Virus record (IMG/VR): IMGVR_UViG_3300035703_000435 | Span: 1-21,661 of that record | DNA length: 21,661 bases | Reading direction: 5' to 3' (one strand) | From: a virus | Shown here: piece after piece, positions 20,759 through 21,661 of the stretch | Layout of the letters: every line of letters begins with the position of its first letter | Position numbering within the stretch: the stretch's first letter is position 1 | Translations under genes and position numbers: made by a program | The notes under the pieces: model-generated | Databases searched by the model: none | Told to the model about the DNA's origin: nothing | What the model saw: only the letters and a program-made list of their open reading frames with translations

Positions 20759-20975
20759 GGTGTCCTGTCGTGTGCGGGTTGGGCGTGTTCCCGTGAGGCG
20801 GCGCAAGCTCAATCCTGGCAGGCGGGACAAGCTCGATCCTGGTGAGTCGTTCAAGCTCGATCCTGGTAGGCGGCTCAAGTTCAGTCCTGCTGTTGACAAG
20901 CACTATCCTGGTAAGTACAGTCCTGGTATCAAGTACAGTCCTGAGAGACTGAGAGAGAAAGAGAGAGACACATGA
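20754..20975 (+). CDS. Putative KxxPG-repeat protein
   Basis: An open frame of up to 73 residues whose core is a tandem peptide repeat: KLNPG, KLDPG, KLDPG, KFSPA, KHYPG, KYSPG, KYSPE. Repeat starts are at 20805, 20829, 20853, 20877, 20898, 20913 and 20931, with spacings of 24, 24, 24, 21, 15 and 18 bases. All are multiples of three, which suggests that the sequence has been kept in frame and is translated. Its TGA overlaps the ATG of the next gene, the style of this phage. The start is uncertain: GTG at 20754, 20760 or 20793, none with a good ribosome site. The protein would be basic and probably extended. If untranslated, it is a 24-bp DNA tandem repeat. Confidence 0.45.
   Translation: MAVSCRVRVGRVPVRRRKLNPGRRDKLDPGESFKLDPGRRLKFSPAVDKHYPGKYSPGIKYSPERLREKERDT
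20805..20943. repeat. Seven tandem AAG...CCTGG repeats
   Basis: Each unit has AAG, six variable bases, then CCTG(G). The first three are nearly identical (AAGCTCRATCCTGG); the later four have diverged and have shorter spacers. The units give the KxxPG peptide repeat in the plus frame. Confidence 0.65.
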
Positions 20976-21118
20976 GGGAATACTGGTGTGTGGTCTGTGA
21001 AGATCAGATCACAGGCGATGACATTGACAGTCGGCATACTGACAAGCTTTCTGGCGAGGACTGCCACGCTGACTGCTGTTTGACATGCTGCCGTGAGAAC
21101 AGTGAGACATGCTCATGA
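20972..21118 (+). CDS. Cysteine-rich miniprotein, probable zinc binding
   Basis: A 48-residue acidic protein: MREYWCVVCEDQITGDDIDS, then HTDKLSGEDCHADCCLTCC and a short tail. Eight Cys (6, 9, 31, 35, 36, 39, 40, 47) and two His (22, 32) in so few residues suggest one or two zinc sites, with CxxC at 6-9 and CxxxCCxxCC at 31-40. A purine-rich ribosome site (GAAAGAGAGAG) lies just upstream of the ATG. The start overlaps the repeat ORF and the end overlaps the next gene, both as ATGA. It may be a small protein-binding or regulatory factor; no family is recognised. Confidence 0.55.
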   Translation: MREYWCVVCEDQITGDDIDSRHTDKLSGEDCHADCCLTCCRENSETCS

Positions 21119-21291
21119 CCGAGGATCGTGTAGAAGAAATCCTGTCGGTACTCGATGACCGTAACCTGCTCGCCGCTATCAGGCGGGGAGACGTTACCTA
21201 TCTGACTGACGGCGATCCGGTGTCGTCATACGGGTATTGGCAGCGTGCCAATCTCATGCGTGCCGAGGCACGGCGGCGAGGGATACTTTGA
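21115..21291 (+). CDS. Small helical protein of unknown function
   Basis: A 58-residue protein (MTEDRVEEILSVLDDRNLLA, ending RAEARRRGIL) with likely helices at both ends and a central YLTDGDPVSSYGYW. The start at 21115 overlaps the previous stop (ATGA); an ATG two codons earlier (21109) is an alternative. The TGA stop is the first codon of the 97-bp repeated leader. I do not recognise the family. Confidence 0.55.
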   Translation: MTEDRVEEILSVLDDRNLLAAIRRGDVTYLTDGDPVSSYGYWQRANLMRAEARRRGIL

Positions 21292-21385
21292 CCGAGGCCG
21301 AAACAGGGGATCTCTCCCCTGTCGTCCGGTAAGGCCGGGCCTGACGATGGCCGTCAGACTAACGAAAGAGAGACACAATGAAAGT
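21289..21385 (+). repeat. Three-hairpin leader repeat, copy 1 (97 bp)
   Basis: It starts with the stop codon of the previous gene and ends five bases into the next gene. It has three consecutive stems: ACAGGGGA/TCCCCTGT with loop TCTC (21303-21322), GTCCGG/CCGGGC with loop TAAGG (21324-21340), and CTGACG/CGTCAG with loop ATGGC (21341-21357). Then comes the purine-rich ribosome site GAAAGAGAG and the ATG at 21378. It differs from copy 2 at two positions only. Confidence 0.8.
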
Positions 21386-21533
21386 GCGACAACTGTTTGC
21401 TGTTCTTCTTCATCCGAAAACCTATCGGATGGGCAAGGCTGAGGCGTTCATGTCAACTGGTATGACATGGGGTGATCCTGACAGTTTTCGATCTGTGGCG
21501 TATGACGTTGGGCGTGACAGAGTTGAACGCTGA
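21378..21533 (+). CDS. Small protein of unknown function after leader copy 1
   Basis: A 51-residue protein starting MKVRQLFAVLLHPKTYRMGK, with TGMTWGDPDSFRSVAYDVGR near its end. It is slightly basic and probably one compact unit with a helical start. The ribosome site GAAAGAGAG is inside the repeated leader. Its stop codon is the first codon of leader copy 2. The shared MKV start with the following gene comes from the repeat and does not show homology. Confidence 0.55.
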   Translation: MKVRQLFAVLLHPKTYRMGKAEAFMSTGMTWGDPDSFRSVAYDVGRDRVER

Positions 21534-21627
21534 TCGAGGCCGAAACAGGGGATCTCTCCCCTGTCGTCCGGTAAGGCCGGGCCTGACGATGGCCGTCAGA
21601 CAAACGAAAGAGAGACACAATGAAAGT
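21531..21627 (+). repeat. Three-hairpin leader repeat, copy 2 (97 bp)
   Basis: Same sequence as copy 1, 242 bases downstream, with differences only at 21534 and 21602, both outside the three stems. It too begins with a TGA stop and ends with the ATGAAAGT start of the next gene, so the unit is exactly the interval between two coding bodies. Confidence 0.8.
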
Positions 21628-21661
21628 ATCTGTCCACATGACACCCGAACAGCTTGAAGAA
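21620..21661 (+). CDS. Start of a small gene cut by the right window edge
   Basis: The frame from ATG at 21620 reads MKVSVHMTPEQLEE up to the edge of the window. The ribosome site GAAAGAGAG is inside leader copy 2. Nothing can be said about function from 14 residues. Confidence 0.5.
   Translation, partial: MKVSVHMTPEQLEE

Noticed and set aside
20337-20903. 188-codon minus-strand frame opposite the GP88-type gene and the repeats
   Set aside because: Its repeated RIELxPP text is the mirror of the plus-strand repeats, and most of the frame lies opposite a supported gene.
20805-20943. CRISPR-like array
   Set aside because: Repeat units are only about 14 bp, spacers are as short as one to ten bases and themselves similar, and no cas genes are present.

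Overview
The window looks like part of the genome of a tailed double-stranded DNA phage. It was probably isolated from, or assembled alongside, an actinobacterial host. The evidence is a complete packaging and capsid block (large terminase, portal, scaffold, N4-gp56-type major capsid protein), short genes packed with ATGA, TGATG or TAATG overlaps, Shine-Dalgarno and sigma-70-like signals, and several families I know mainly from actinobacterial and freshwater phages (GP88-type protein, DUF6378-like protein, wHTH initiator followed by a G39P-like protein). There are no tRNA, rRNA or CRISPR features and no recognisable integrase. The actinobacterial host is an inference from these families.

Region 1 (1-14419, all minus strand) is the late structural block, read right to left: large terminase, portal, a small linker protein, a 1515-residue virion protein, three more virion-type proteins of 302, 344 and 382 residues, a capsid promoter with a structured leader, scaffold, major capsid protein, a hairpin terminator, two tail or fibre-like small proteins, and a truncated tail-type gene running off the left edge. 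The order is unusual because the presumed internal or ejection proteins lie between portal and scaffold.

Region 2 (14420-14691) is a divergent control region. Back-to-back promoters have their -35 boxes about 5 bp apart. A TGACA-N4-TGTCA dyad overlaps the rightward -35. The region also holds strong hairpins, and the rightward leader contains a hairpin and a tiny ORF coupled to the first early gene.

Region 3 (14692-17875, plus strand) is an early operon: replication initiator with in-gene 15-bp repeats next to an AT-rich patch (lambda-O-like), a possible helicase loader, a DNA methyltransferase, a DUF6378-like protein, a small unknown protein and three small, very basic proteins.

Region 4 (17876-18661) is about 785 bp without a convincing gene. 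It starts with an extended -10 promoter and a run of nested hairpins (candidate structured RNA). It then changes from a C/A-rich to a G/T-rich strand at an ATATCGATAT palindrome, and ends in tetranucleotide repeats, G-runs and GGTGATCTT repeats just before a gene.

Region 5 (18662-21661, plus strand) holds accessory genes: two zinc-knuckle proteins and a GP88-type protein in a G/C-rich island with different codon use, then a KxxPG-repeat protein, a cysteine-rich miniprotein and small ORFs. The last two small genes are each preceded by an almost identical 97-bp unit that folds into three successive hairpins ending in the ribosome binding site. This duplicated leader and the non-coding region 4 are the most unexpected parts of the window.
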